From the NCBI GenBank assembly GCA_000769715.1, contig JROS01000009.1:51420-115419 (forward strand): 64,000 nucleotides of DNA, given 5' to 3'. The position numbers were made by a program, and so were the translations under genes. Positions 26,765-35,445 of the stretch are shown piece after piece. The notes below the pieces were generated by a model. It was not told the origin of the DNA, ran no database searches, and was given only the letters and a program-made list of their open reading frames with translations. This DNA comes from Desulfobulbus sp. Tol-SR (GTDB taxonomy: Bacteria > Desulfobacterota > Desulfobulbia > Desulfobulbales > Desulfocapsaceae). Every line of letters begins with the position of its first letter. Position 1 is the first letter of the stretch.

Positions 26765-28012
26765 ATGAAGCGCCGCGTCGTCATTACCGCCTGTTCCGCC
26801 ATCTCCCCGATCGGCTATGGCAAGAAGGCCATTACCGATGGTCTGCAGCATGGCCGGTCCGGCGTCAGGCCGTTGCGCGACGATGGCCTGCTGACCAACC
26901 ACATCCATTCCCGGGTCTTCGGCACGGTCGACTATCCCATCAACTATCAATTCACCCGGTCGCAGCGCAAGACCATGGGGCCGGTGGCCTATTACGCCTG
27001 CCAGGTCGCCGGTGACGTGCTGGCGGCCTCCGGCCTTTCCGAGGAATTCATCACCTCCGGCCGCCTGGGGGTGGCATTCGGCTCGACCCACGGCAGCCCC
27101 ACCGTGCAACGGGAGATCTACAAGACCTTTTTCCAGAACCTGGAAGCGGAATTCTCCTCGATCGGGGCGGTGGATTACCTCCGCTCGATGGTCCATACCA
27201 CGGCCGTGAACATCACCCGCATGTTCGGCATCACCGGCCGGGTCATCGCCTCGTCCACCGCCTGCACCACGAGCAGCCAGGCCATCGGCTTCGGCTACGA
27301 GATGATCAAGTACGGCATGCAGGACGCGATGGTCTGCGGCGGGGCCGACGAATACGACACGACGACGGTGGCGGTCTTCGATAACCTGCTCGCCTGCTCG
27401 GTGGCCTATAACGCAACGCCGGAGCGGACTCCCCGCCCCTTCGACCGGAAGCGCGACGGCCTGGTGGTCGGCGAAGGGGGGGGCGCCGTTCTCCTCGAGG
27501 AGTTCGAGGCGGCGAAGAAAAGGGGGGCCCCCATCCTTGGGGAAATCATTGGTTTCTCCTGCAACAACAACGGCGGCGATCTGATTCTGCCCAACCTCGC
27601 CGGGATCACAGCGACGCTGCGCCTGGCCCTGGCTGACGCCGCCATCGAACCGGCCGCCGTCGACTACATCAGTGCCCACGCCACGGCGACCAAGATGGGC
27701 GATATCATCGAATCGCAGGCGATCGAGGCCGTCTACGGCGACCGGCCCTTCGTCTCCGGCCTGAAGAGCTACACCGGCCATACCATGGGCAGCTGTGGGG
27801 TGATCGAGCTGATCATGACCCTCTACATGATGGAAGAGGGGTTTGTCGCCCCGACCCTCAACCTCGACGAGGTCGACCCCCGGTGCGCCCCGGTGCGCCA
27901 TACCCCGGGTGTCCTTCAAACCAAGACCAAGATCGCCGCGGTGCAGAACTTCGCCTTCGGCGGGGTCAACACCAGCCTGCTGGTAAAAAACGGACGCGAG
28001 GCAGGGATATAG
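26765..28012 (+). CDS. beta-ketoacyl-ACP synthase (FabF-like), copy 3
   Basis: 415-aa condensing enzyme with intact triad: Cys167 in SSTACTTS, His305 in SAHATATKMGD and His339 in KSYTGHTMG. The N-terminal region has an unusual insert-like stretch (RSQRKTMGPVAYYACQV). It is similar in context to the extra ketosynthase of aryl-polyene clusters, which starts or finishes chains. With ACP3 it could prime the pathway; this is inference from gene order. Confidence 0.92.
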   Translation: MKRRVVITACSAISPIGYGKKAITDGLQHGRSGVRPLRDDGLLTNHIHSRVFGTVDYPINYQFTRSQRKTMGPVAYYACQVAGDVLAASGLSEEFITSGRLGVAFGSTHGSPTVQREIYKTFFQNLEAEFSSIGAVDYLRSMVHTTAVNITRMFGITGRVIASSTACTTSSQAIGFGYEMIKYGMQDAMVCGGADEYDTTTVAVFDNLLACSVAYNATPERTPRPFDRKRDGLVVGEGGGAVLLEEFEAAKKRGAPILGEIIGFSCNNNGGDLILPNLAGITATLRLALADAAIEPAAVDYISAHATATKMGDIIESQAIEAVYGDRPFVSGLKSYTGHTMGSCGVIELIMTLYMMEEGFVAPTLNLDEVDPRCAPVRHTPGVLQTKTKIAAVQNFAFGGVNTSLLVKNGREAGI

Positions 28013-28015
28013 GCC

Positions 28016-28834
28016 GTGGCAGCCGGCATGGCGGACCGCCTGGTCGATATCATCGTCACCCTGCTGTGCTGGCTCTACTTCACTCTCGGCTTCCTCCTCT
28101 TCTTTTCTCCCTTCTATATCGCCGGCGCCCTGTTTTCCTCCCGGCCGGAGGTGTTGTTCCAGCGTCTCAACCGGACCTTCTACCGCGGCTTTTTCCTCCT
28201 GCTGCGCTGGATCGCCCCGTGCCAGCAGTGGTTCATCGATGAACGGATCGGTGCCATCCGTTCGTCGGTGGTCGTCTGCAACCACCTCTCCTACCTCGAC
28301 CCGCTGCTGCTCATCGCCCTCCTCAATCGGGCCAAGACGATCGTCAAACCGGTCTTTTTCACGATCCCGATCTTCGGCTGGGTCCTCCGCAAGGCCGGTT
28401 ATTTCCCGGCCACATCCAGCGGCCCGTTCGCCGGGCTGATGGTGGCGCAGATGGAGACCATGGAGGCCTATCTTGCCGGCGGCGGTAACCTTTTCATCTT
28501 TCCGGAAGGCACCAGGAACCGCAGCGGCGAAATCGGCCCCCTCAGCGTCGGGGCCCTGAAGATCGCCCGCTACTGCCGGGCCCCGGTTTATGTCCTCTGC
28601 CTGCGGAACACCGAAAGGCTGTTTGCGCCCGGCAGGTTTTTCTTTCACAGCCGAAGGCCCAACCGGATCAGCGTCGCCATCGTCGACCGCATCGACCCGG
28701 CCCCGCATCTCCCCCCTCTGGCCCAATTGCACCGCCGCGTCCACGAAGATTTCGAGCGCTGCCTGTCGGGCAACGGCGGCGACGGAGGGGCAGCGGCAAT
28801 GGCCGCCGGCACAGCTTCGGAGACCGAACGATGA
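28016..28834 (+). CDS. 1-acyl-glycerol-3-phosphate acyltransferase-like protein (PlsC family)
   Basis: 272-aa membrane acyltransferase with an N-terminal hydrophobic helix (about 10-40), the H-x4-D motif in NHLSYLDPL and the acceptor motif FPEGTRNRSG. PlsC enzymes add an acyl chain to the sn-2 position of lysophosphatidate. Its place beside the ACP3/KS pair suggests insertion of the special chain into a glycerolipid. GTG at 28016 is used; an ATG at 28028 is an equally possible start. The stop overlaps the next start (ATGA). Confidence 0.87.
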   Translation: MAAGMADRLVDIIVTLLCWLYFTLGFLLFFSPFYIAGALFSSRPEVLFQRLNRTFYRGFFLLLRWIAPCQQWFIDERIGAIRSSVVVCNHLSYLDPLLLIALLNRAKTIVKPVFFTIPIFGWVLRKAGYFPATSSGPFAGLMVAQMETMEAYLAGGGNLFIFPEGTRNRSGEIGPLSVGALKIARYCRAPVYVLCLRNTERLFAPGRFFFHSRRPNRISVAIVDRIDPAPHLPPLAQLHRRVHEDFERCLSGNGGDGGAAAMAAGTASETER

Positions 28835-30321
28835 AGGTGATCCTGATCTCGATGCCGGACGTGGTGCCGATCATCATCCACGAAACGGCGGTGCATATGC
28901 CCAACCACGGCATCGCCTCGATCGGCGGCAATATCGATGCCGACCATGAGGTCTACCTGATCGACCTGATTCGCAAGCGCCGTTCGATCAGGAAATACCT
29001 CACCAGGATGGTCAACCGGATCGAGCCGGACCTGATCGGGCTGTCGGCGATGGCCTGGCAATACGACACCTGCGTCAAGATCGCCCATCTGCTCAAGGAG
29101 CTCCGTCCCGGGGTGAAGATCGTCATCGGCGGCTACCATGCGACGCTGATGCACGAGGAGATCGCCGGCTCGGCGGAGGCCCGGTGGATCGACTATATTG
29201 TCCGCGGCGAGGGCGAGGAGGTCTGCCGGCGGCTGGTCAACGCCCTCGCCGGCCGCGACCGCCTGGCCGACATCCCCGGCCTGTCCTACCGGGACAATGG
29301 CGCCTTCGTCCACAACCCGCGCGGCCCCAACCTCGATCTCGCCACCCTCAAGCTGCCGATCCGCGACCAGCGCCGCCTGACCTGGGGTTACCACATCCTC
29401 TACTCGAAGATCGAGCTGGTCGAGACCTCGAGGGGTTGCACCCGCTCCTGCAATTTCTGCAGCATGAAGCACATGTATGGTCGCACCTTCCGGACCTACC
29501 CGATCAGCCGGGTGCTGGACGACCTCGACGACATCTATTACCGGCGCCGGACGCGCTGGGCGTTCATCACCGACGACAACATGGTCCTCAACCCCGACCG
29601 GGTGATGGAGCTTTGTGACGCCATCATCGCCAGGAACTACAAGGGCCTCAATATCGTTGTCCAGGCCGACTGCATCACCATGGCCGGCAACGAGCCGATG
29701 GTGGCGAAGATGGCCGAGGCCGGTTTCCGGTCCGTCTTTCTCGGGATCGAAAACGGCTCGAAGAAGAATCTGAGCGCGGCCGGCAAAGGCGATATCGTCG
29801 CCGCCTCGCGTCAGGCCATAGAAAACTGCCACAAGTACGGGATGATGGTCATCGGCGGGCTGATCTTCGGCTTTCCCGAGGACGACGAGGCGGCGATCCG
29901 GGAGAACTATGAGTTCTTCAAAAGCATCGGCGCCGACGCCTCCTACTGTCAGATCCTGACTCCGTACCCGAAGACCGGCATGCGCGACAACCTGGAGGCT
30001 GAACATCTCATCGTCAACCACAGCGATTACAAGAAATACAGCGGACTGTGGGCCAACGTCCGCACCCGGCACCTCAGCGCCGAGCAGCTGCAGTACCAGT
30101 TCTGGTACCAGCGCCAGGTCGTTCTCGGGTGGTGGAATCCGCCGGCGCCGGCGAGAAAACAGGGACGAGGCTGGACCTCGATCTGGCGATTCCTGTTCAA
30201 ACCGGTCCTCAAGCTCCATTTCTGGCGAATCATGCGCCGGGAAGGATGGGAAGGACGCTACCGGCGGGAAGTCGAGCGCTGGGCGCGATTGAACCGGTTC
30301 CGCGACCTCGAGGGGTACTGA
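28831..30321 (+). CDS. B12-binding-type radical SAM protein 3
   Basis: 496-aa protein: B12-binding-like domain 1-~140 (VILISMPDVV, VIGGYHATLMHEE, VRGEGEE), radical SAM core with CTRSCNFC (Cys203, Cys207, Cys210) and a ~90-residue C-terminal extension that is basic and aromatic (WRFLFKPVLKLHFWRIMRRE), possibly membrane-associating. It resembles the large family of B12-binding radical SAM proteins acting on lipids, such as those of hopanoid and bacteriochlorophyll pathways. It is coupled to PlsC upstream and to the SPASM-type protein downstream. Reaction unknown. Confidence 0.87.
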   Translation: MKVILISMPDVVPIIIHETAVHMPNHGIASIGGNIDADHEVYLIDLIRKRRSIRKYLTRMVNRIEPDLIGLSAMAWQYDTCVKIAHLLKELRPGVKIVIGGYHATLMHEEIAGSAEARWIDYIVRGEGEEVCRRLVNALAGRDRLADIPGLSYRDNGAFVHNPRGPNLDLATLKLPIRDQRRLTWGYHILYSKIELVETSRGCTRSCNFCSMKHMYGRTFRTYPISRVLDDLDDIYYRRRTRWAFITDDNMVLNPDRVMELCDAIIARNYKGLNIVVQADCITMAGNEPMVAKMAEAGFRSVFLGIENGSKKNLSAAGKGDIVAASRQAIENCHKYGMMVIGGLIFGFPEDDEAAIRENYEFFKSIGADASYCQILTPYPKTGMRDNLEAEHLIVNHSDYKKYSGLWANVRTRHLSAEQLQYQFWYQRQVVLGWWNPPAPARKQGRGWTSIWRFLFKPVLKLHFWRIMRREGWEGRYRREVERWARLNRFRDLEGY

Positions 30322-30325
30322 CGCC

Positions 30326-31369
30326 ATGCAGCTGTACAACCTGGAATTCAGCGATGACGAGATCCGCGAGGCGGTCGCCGCCGGGCGGCTGCTGTCGATG
30401 GAAATCGAGTTCAGCCGCGCCTGCAATTTCCGCTGTGCCTATTGTTATCTCGAGGGCAGGACCGCCGCTGCCGATGAGCTGTCGCAGGACGAGATTCAGG
30501 ACGTCATCCTCCAGGCCCAGGGGCTCGGGGCGCGCAAGATCATCATCCTCGGCGGCGAACCGACCATCTACCCGCAGCTGGTGCCGATGCTGCGCTTTCT
30601 CGGGCGGCAAGGCCTGGAGATCGAGCTGTTCACCAACGGCAGCGGGGTCACCGGGGAGTTGTCCGAGGTATTGGCGGAGGAACGGGTGCGGGTGGTCGTC
30701 AAGATGAATTCGCGGCAGGCGGCAATCCAGGATCGATTGGCCGGGACCAGGGGCGCTTTCGCTCACATCCGCCAAGCCCTGGATCATCTCGGACGGGCCG
30801 GCTATCCAACGGGCGGGCGTTTTCTCGCGGTCAGTACCGTCATCTGTCGCCAGAACATCGACGAACTGCCGGGACTGTGGCAATGGTTGCGGCGGCAGGG
30901 GATCGAACCCTATTTCGAGATCCTCACTCCCCAGGCCAACGCCCGCCACAACAGCTGGCTGACCGTCGGGGGGGACGAGCTCAAGGCCCTGTTCTTCCGC
31001 CTGGCCGCCATCGACCGGGAGGAGTTCGGCCGCGTCTGGGAACCGCAGCCGCCCCTGGTCGGCAACCGCTGCATGCGGCATCTGGTATCCTGCCTGGTCA
31101 CCGCCCAGGGGCAGGTTATGCCGTGCGTCGGGGTGACCATCCCTCTCGGCAATGTCCGGCAGAGGCCACTGGCCGACATCGTCCATGGCAGCGAGGTCAT
31201 CGCCAATCTCAAAAATTATCGGCAGACCATCAAGGGCCCGTGCCGGACCTGTGACAAGAGCAGTGATTGCTACGGCTGTCGCGGCGCGGCCTACCAGCTG
31301 ACCGGCGATTATCTCGCCTCCGACCCCACCTGCTGGTGCAATTCCCTCGATCCGGCGAACGGCGGCTGA
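30326..31369 (+). CDS. radical SAM protein with SPASM-like C-terminal cluster
   Basis: 347-aa radical SAM protein: CNFRCAYC (Cys33, Cys37, Cys40), SAM motif LGGEPT, and a C-terminal cysteine-rich segment CRTCDKSSDCYGCRG that fits a SPASM/Twitch auxiliary Fe-S domain. Such proteins often modify peptides or act as anaerobic dehydrogenases; in this setting it could oxidise or cross-link part of the lipid product or its carrier. It is the last gene of the right arm and the sixth radical SAM gene of the cluster. Confidence 0.85.
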   Translation: MQLYNLEFSDDEIREAVAAGRLLSMEIEFSRACNFRCAYCYLEGRTAAADELSQDEIQDVILQAQGLGARKIIILGGEPTIYPQLVPMLRFLGRQGLEIELFTNGSGVTGELSEVLAEERVRVVVKMNSRQAAIQDRLAGTRGAFAHIRQALDHLGRAGYPTGGRFLAVSTVICRQNIDELPGLWQWLRRQGIEPYFEILTPQANARHNSWLTVGGDELKALFFRLAAIDREEFGRVWEPQPPLVGNRCMRHLVSCLVTAQGQVMPCVGVTIPLGNVRQRPLADIVHGSEVIANLKNYRQTIKGPCRTCDKSSDCYGCRGAAYQLTGDYLASDPTCWCNSLDPANGG

Positions 31370-31433
31370 GGACCAGTGTTCCGGTGTCTTTCCCCTTCAA
31401 CCCAGCGCCGCATCCCGGAGAAAACGCCGGTCT

Positions 31434-31904
31434 TCAGTGGGGCGGTGCCTGGTCGGGGCTGTCGGCGGCGGCCGGCTCGGCAACCTGTTCGCGGCTGAAC
31501 TGCAGCACTTCGCCATCGAATGTCAGTGCAGTCCACCCTCCCTGTGCGTCGCGGGCCTTGACTAGACAATCGATGATCGTGCCATTCGCCAGCCTGAGGC
31601 TGCAATCCTGGTCGGCCTGTCTGTAAAACAGGTCGGTGAAGGGATTTTCAGCGCCGATGGCCATAAACCTGGCTGAAGCCTCCTCAAAGGCGATGATCCG
31701 GGCGAACTCTTCCGGATCGAGATCGTTGATCTGCCGGCGCAGGCTCTCGATATCGCCTTTGCGGGCGGCGATGACTAGCAGCGTGCGTTCCATTTCCCCC
31801 TTCTGGGCCGAGGGGATGGAATAGAGGATCTGTTTCTGGATTTCGATCTCTGCTTCGAGGTAGTTGATCTTTTTCAGTATCTGCTGGATCTTGCGGTCGC
31901 TCAT
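31434..31904 (-). CDS. hypothetical coiled-coil protein
   Basis: 156-aa protein that I do not recognise. Residues 1-~60 are predicted helical with heptad-like spacing (IQQILKKINYLEAEIEIQKQ), then a small beta-rich part with RLANGTIIDCLVK and a short acidic/proline tail. A strong AAGGAGG ribosome site precedes the ATG at 31904. It converges with the cluster's last gene and appears to be monocistronic. Confidence 0.7.
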   Translation of the reverse strand: MSDRKIQQILKKINYLEAEIEIQKQILYSIPSAQKGEMERTLLVIAARKGDIESLRRQINDLDPEEFARIIAFEEASARFMAIGAENPFTDLFYRQADQDCSLRLANGTIIDCLVKARDAQGGWTALTFDGEVLQFSREQVAEPAAADSPDQAPPH

Positions 31905-32227
31905 CGTGCCTCCTTGTTGAAGAGAAAATTCCTGGAGCCAGTCATTTATACCCGGCGCAACGGCAACTGCAACCAATTAATGCGGCATCGGATCGCCATC
32001 GGGACAGGGCGACGGCCGTTTCATGGCCGGTCGTCACCGAGGGTTTCGAGGCAGTCCTGGACGATGGGCGCTTCAAACGCTGGCGGGAGGTGGGCGGTCG
32101 GGAGGTCGGAGGGGTGAGCGGGAAGAGCAGGGAGCTTTTTTTCGTGGCACTGACCAAAAGTTGAAGGCAGCGAGGACCCGGCGGTCAATCGGCCGGGTCC
32201 TGCGTTGCATGAGGTATCGCGTAACGG
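31905..32227. other. intergenic region between the hypothetical gene and metF
   Basis: 323 bp without a recognisable gene. It holds the promoter side of the minus-strand gene ending at 31434 and, near 32173-32201, a hairpin described separately. A short T-run at about 32134 follows a G-rich stretch. Nothing else is visible. Confidence 0.6.
32173..32201 (-). terminator. hairpin downstream of metF, probable terminator
   Basis: Perfect 10-bp stem AGGACCCGGC/GCCGGGTCCT with a 9-base loop, 27 bases after the metF stop on the minus strand. The following T-run is poor, so it may be an inefficient intrinsic terminator or an mRNA-end stabiliser. Confidence 0.5.
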
Positions 32228-33172
32228 TCAGCTGAAGACGGGCCGCGGCAGGACTTTGGCCTGCTCGGCGATCTGGGGCACCATATGCTCCCATTCGATC
32301 GCCATCAGGTGCACGCCGTGGACACCCTTCATCGCCTTGAATTCCTCGATCTGTTCGCAGGCGATGTTGATGCCTTCCTGGGCGACCTTGCTCTTCTCGA
32401 CACCCTTCAGGCGGTTGATGATCTCTTCCGGCACGTCCATCCCCGGCACCTTGCTTGCCATATACCTGGCCATACCGATGCTTTTCATCGGCGTGACCCC
32501 GGCCAGGATATAGACTCTGTCGGTGAGGCCCTCTTCATTGGCCAAACGGATGAACTCGCGGAATTTCGGCATGTTGTAGATGCACTGCGTCTGGATGAAG
32601 TTGGCGCCTGCCTCGACCTTCTTGGCCAGGCGGTGGACCCGCCACTCGAAGGGGTCGGCGAAGGGATTGCTGGCGGCTCCGATAAACATCTTCGGCGGTT
32701 TATGAATGTCGCCGCCGCTCAGGAATCGGCCCTCATCCCGCATCTGTTTGACCAGGGCGATCAACTGGATCGAATCGATATCGAAGACCCCCTTGGCATC
32801 GGGATGATCGCCAAACTGCTGGTGATCTCCCGAAAGGCAGAGCATATTGCGGATGCCCAGCGCATAGCCGCCGAGAATATCCGCCTGCATGGCCAGACGG
32901 TTCCTGTCCCGGCAGACCATCTGGTAATTGGGTTCAAGCCCTTCTTCGATGGCAATCAGCGAGGCCGCCCAGCTGGACATCCGCACGACCGCGGTCTGGT
33001 TGTCCGTAATGTTGACGGCATCGACATTCCCTTTGAGAAAGCGCGCCTTTTCCTTCACCTCGTCGACATCGGTCCCTCTGGGCGGCCCCAGCTCACCGGT
33101 GAAGGCAAACTGGCCGGACTTAAGAACCTTTTCCAAGTTACTCCCGGAATTGTACTGAGTTTCTGTGGTCAT
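32228..33172 (-). CDS. metF: methylenetetrahydrofolate reductase
   Basis: 314-aa FAD-dependent TIM-barrel enzyme reducing methylene-THF to methyl-THF, or the reverse. Visible signatures: FTGELGPPRGTD near the start, AVNITDNQTAVVRMS, NMLCLSGDH and GANFIQTQCIYN. It is the last gene of the hdrA-mvhD-hdrCB-metV-metF operon. In Moorella the matching gene set forms a MetFV-HdrABC-MvhD complex, so this MetF probably receives electrons through MetV rather than directly from a pyridine nucleotide. It may serve one-carbon metabolism or the Wood-Ljungdahl pathway. Confidence 0.92.
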   Translation of the reverse strand: MTTETQYNSGSNLEKVLKSGQFAFTGELGPPRGTDVDEVKEKARFLKGNVDAVNITDNQTAVVRMSSWAASLIAIEEGLEPNYQMVCRDRNRLAMQADILGGYALGIRNMLCLSGDHQQFGDHPDAKGVFDIDSIQLIALVKQMRDEGRFLSGGDIHKPPKMFIGAASNPFADPFEWRVHRLAKKVEAGANFIQTQCIYNMPKFREFIRLANEEGLTDRVYILAGVTPMKSIGMARYMASKVPGMDVPEEIINRLKGVEKSKVAQEGINIACEQIEEFKAMKGVHGVHLMAIEWEHMVPQIAEQAKVLPRPVFS

Positions 33173-33232
33173 AGAAAATCCTCTGCTTCTTGATAAGGGT
33201 AAGAGGAAAAAAGATTCGGCTGATCTGTCCTG

Positions 33233-33916
33233 TTATCTCGCCATCCTTTCGGGTTTCTTGTACCCGGGTTGAATCAGGTTTCTCGGCGTTTGATCATTCC
33301 AGCCGCGGGTGGTGTTGATCTTGCGGATGGCATCCAGCCGCCCTTGACCCGAGAGACGTTCATGGATCCTGAACCAGGCGCAGGGCTGGTCGGCGCTGAT
33401 TTCACAGCTCCCCTTGTTGGTGCCGCCGCAGGGTCCGTTCAGCAGCCCTTTGGCGCACATGGTGATCGGGCAGATGCCGCCGGTGGTGCCGAGCACGCAC
33501 TGGCTGCAGGAACGGCAGCGTTCCTCGTACCAGCCCACGGCCTGATTGACGGCGAGCCCGCTGGTGTCGACTGCCGGAAAGGTGGGAATTTTGGGATACC
33601 TCTCAGCGAGAAACTGAATGCCGACCCCGCAGGCCATCGACAGCAGGGCATCGAATTTCCCCTCTTCGATGATGGTGTCGAGCTCGGCCAGGTACTCGCG
33701 GTCGCACTGCCGTTCGATGGTGTGACCCTGGATGTCGATCGGAGCGTCATGAAGCCGTCTCGCCATCTCGAGTTCGGTATTCAACACGGCAACTTCTTTT
33801 TCTCCGCCAGTGAGGCATACCGAGACGCAGGTGCCGCAGCCGACGTTGAGGACCTTGTCATACCCTTGCAGCATGGCCATGATCTCGGCAAAGGGCTTTC
33901 TTTTGGCAACTATCAT
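33233..33916 (-). CDS. metV: MetV, Fe-S/zinc-finger partner subunit of methylene-THF reductase
   Basis: 227-aa cysteine-rich protein of the methylene-THF reductase C-terminal/MetV family. Cysteines occur in GCGTCVSVC, QCDREY, ERCRSCSQC, GICPITMC and GPCGG. MetV pairs with MetF and passes electrons from the Hdr-type complex. GGAGG precedes the ATG at 33916; an upstream in-frame extension crosses a hairpin and is unlikely. The gene lies 60 bases upstream of metF and 152 bases downstream of the hdrCB gene. Confidence 0.88.
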   Translation of the reverse strand: MIVAKRKPFAEIMAMLQGYDKVLNVGCGTCVSVCLTGGEKEVAVLNTELEMARRLHDAPIDIQGHTIERQCDREYLAELDTIIEEGKFDALLSMACGVGIQFLAERYPKIPTFPAVDTSGLAVNQAVGWYEERCRSCSQCVLGTTGGICPITMCAKGLLNGPCGGTNKGSCEISADQPCAWFRIHERLSGQGRLDAIRKINTTRGWNDQTPRNLIQPGYKKPERMAR

Positions 33917-33931
33917 ATTATCCTCCGAATC

Positions 33932-34013
33932 GGACCGAGACGGATCGCGTCCCGGTCCAGGCAAATGCTGGCACCCCACAAGGGGATACTGAGTTGAGTC
34001 CCCCCTTGTGGGG
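33932..34013 (-). promoter_or_regulatory. two intercistronic hairpins between hdrCB and metV
   Basis: Hairpin 1 has a perfect 12-bp stem, CCCCACAAGGGG (33974-33985) and CCCCTTGTGGGG (34002-34013), with a 16-base loop. Hairpin 2 pairs 33932-33942 with 33948-33958 (11 bp, one mismatch, 5-base loop) and ends 15 bases before the metV start. Neither has a U-run, so they look like mRNA processing or stability elements that set metVF expression relative to the upstream selenoprotein genes. Confidence 0.65.
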
Positions 34014-34068
34014 GATAAGTACCTTTACGAAATTCATTGTGAACAACTGGAAATGAATTTCCAAGGTT

Positions 34069-35367
34069 CTACAGACCGACGTTTGCTAAGTCCGGTCCGA
34101 GGTACACCCGTTCGTTTTCACCCAGCATTCCCATCGACAGGCAGATGAGGGTCCAGAGATGCAGGGTGTGCCAATGGCCTTTATAATGCTCGCACAGGTC
34201 ATGGATCTGGGCGTGGCAGTTATGACACGGCGTGATGGCATAGTGGGCGCCGGTAGCCATGATCTGTTCGGCCTTCAGCCGCCCGTACTCACGGCGGGCA
34301 TCGGGGAATCCCGACTGCAGGAAACCGCCGCCGCCGCCGCAGCAGTAGTTGTTGGATTTGTTGGGCGCCATGTCGATGAAGTTTTCCTCGCCGACGACCT
34401 TTTTGACGACGTAGCGCAGATCATCGGCCACCGGGTCGCCGAACGACTTCCGAACCAGCTGGCAGGGGTCCTGGACGGTGAAGGTAACCTTCAGATCCTT
34501 GTTCCAGTCGGAGCTGACCGGCAGTCTGCCTTCCCGGATCCACTTGGCGTAGTACTGAATGATGCTGGCGATCTCGAATTTGTGCTCGATATTGAATTTT
34601 TTCAGTCCGGCCCGGACTGCGAAGAGTTCGTGGCCTCATTCGGTGTTGAGCCAGACCTTGCAGCCAAGGTCGTCGACCGCCTTGGCCTTGACCTCGATGA
34701 TGTGTTTCCAGCTCTCGTTGTCGGCGAGGAACAGGCAGTAGTTTTCCGCCGCCCATCCCTTGGAGCCATAGGTCCAGTCGGCTCCCACCGTGTTGAGGAT
34801 CTTCCACAACGGGATCATCTCGTCCGGTTCGGTCACCGGCTCCCGCGAATTCTGGTTGAGGAAGAAATAGGCCCCCTCCTTGTCCATCGGGGCCTGCAGA
34901 TTTTCAAAACCCGCCTGGTTCTGGCGGACCTCCTCGGCGACGTCTTCGACCACGAAGCGCCAGTCCTCCTCGGTGGCCCCCATGGCGCTGCAGGTATCGT
35001 TGCGCAGGGCCATGTCGCACGAGCCGAGGATGCCTTTGGGGCGCTGATCCCGCGGCCGGCTGTTCCTCAGGTTGAACACCAGCTGGGGGATATTGATTTT
35101 CATCGGGCAGACATAGATGCACCGCTCGCACATGGTACACATCCACGGCCAGTTGGAGGCCAGCAGTTCCTCGTCCATGCCCAGGGCTGCCATACGCAGC
35201 ACCTTGCGGGGATCCAGTCCTTCCAGTCCGGTGGCCGGGCAGCCGGAAGTGCAGGCCCCGCAGGTCAGGCACATGTCAAGGTTGCCGCCTTCGGGCAGCA
35301 GCGCCTTGACCGTGTCCATGAACCTGCTTTTCTTTTTCCAGCCTATCTTTATCGCTTCATCGTACAT
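34069..35367 (-). CDS. HdrC-HdrB-like (HdrD-type) Fe-S subunit, selenoprotein
   Basis: 432-aa protein when the UGA at 34636-34638 is read as selenocysteine (residue 244); otherwise it would break into 243 and ~188 aa. The N-terminus has two 4Fe-4S motifs (Cys33/36/39/43 and Cys77/80/83/87) as in HdrC. The rest matches HdrB CCG domains: the UGA replaces the cysteine of the conserved ECGH motif (reads NTE-U-GHELF), and the second half has DPCQLVRK, CCGGGGG and PCHNC. The frame is uninterrupted on both sides and a hairpin follows the UGA. It is the heterodisulfide-reductase-type module of the complex. Confidence 0.88.
34603..34638 (-). promoter_or_regulatory. selenocysteine UGA codon and bSECIS-like hairpin in hdrCB
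   Basis: UGA at 34636-34638, then 16 bases, then a perfect 7-bp stem CAGTCCG/CGGACTG (34603-34619) with loop GGC. The loop lies 24-26 bases after the UGA, inside the range known for bacterial SECIS elements. Confidence 0.75.
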
Positions 35368-35445
35368 ATGTGACTCCTCTCGTTAGGCTTGTGCCGCCTT
35401 CTTCAACGTGTCGTCTAAAGGGTCTGGTACAGGTAAGATGCCGGT

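Noticed and set aside
34069..35367. Two separate genes (split hdrC and hdrB-like) instead of one selenoprotein
   Set aside because: The two parts are in the same frame, separated only by UGA at a conserved cysteine site and followed by a hairpin; the second part has no start with a ribosome site at the boundary.
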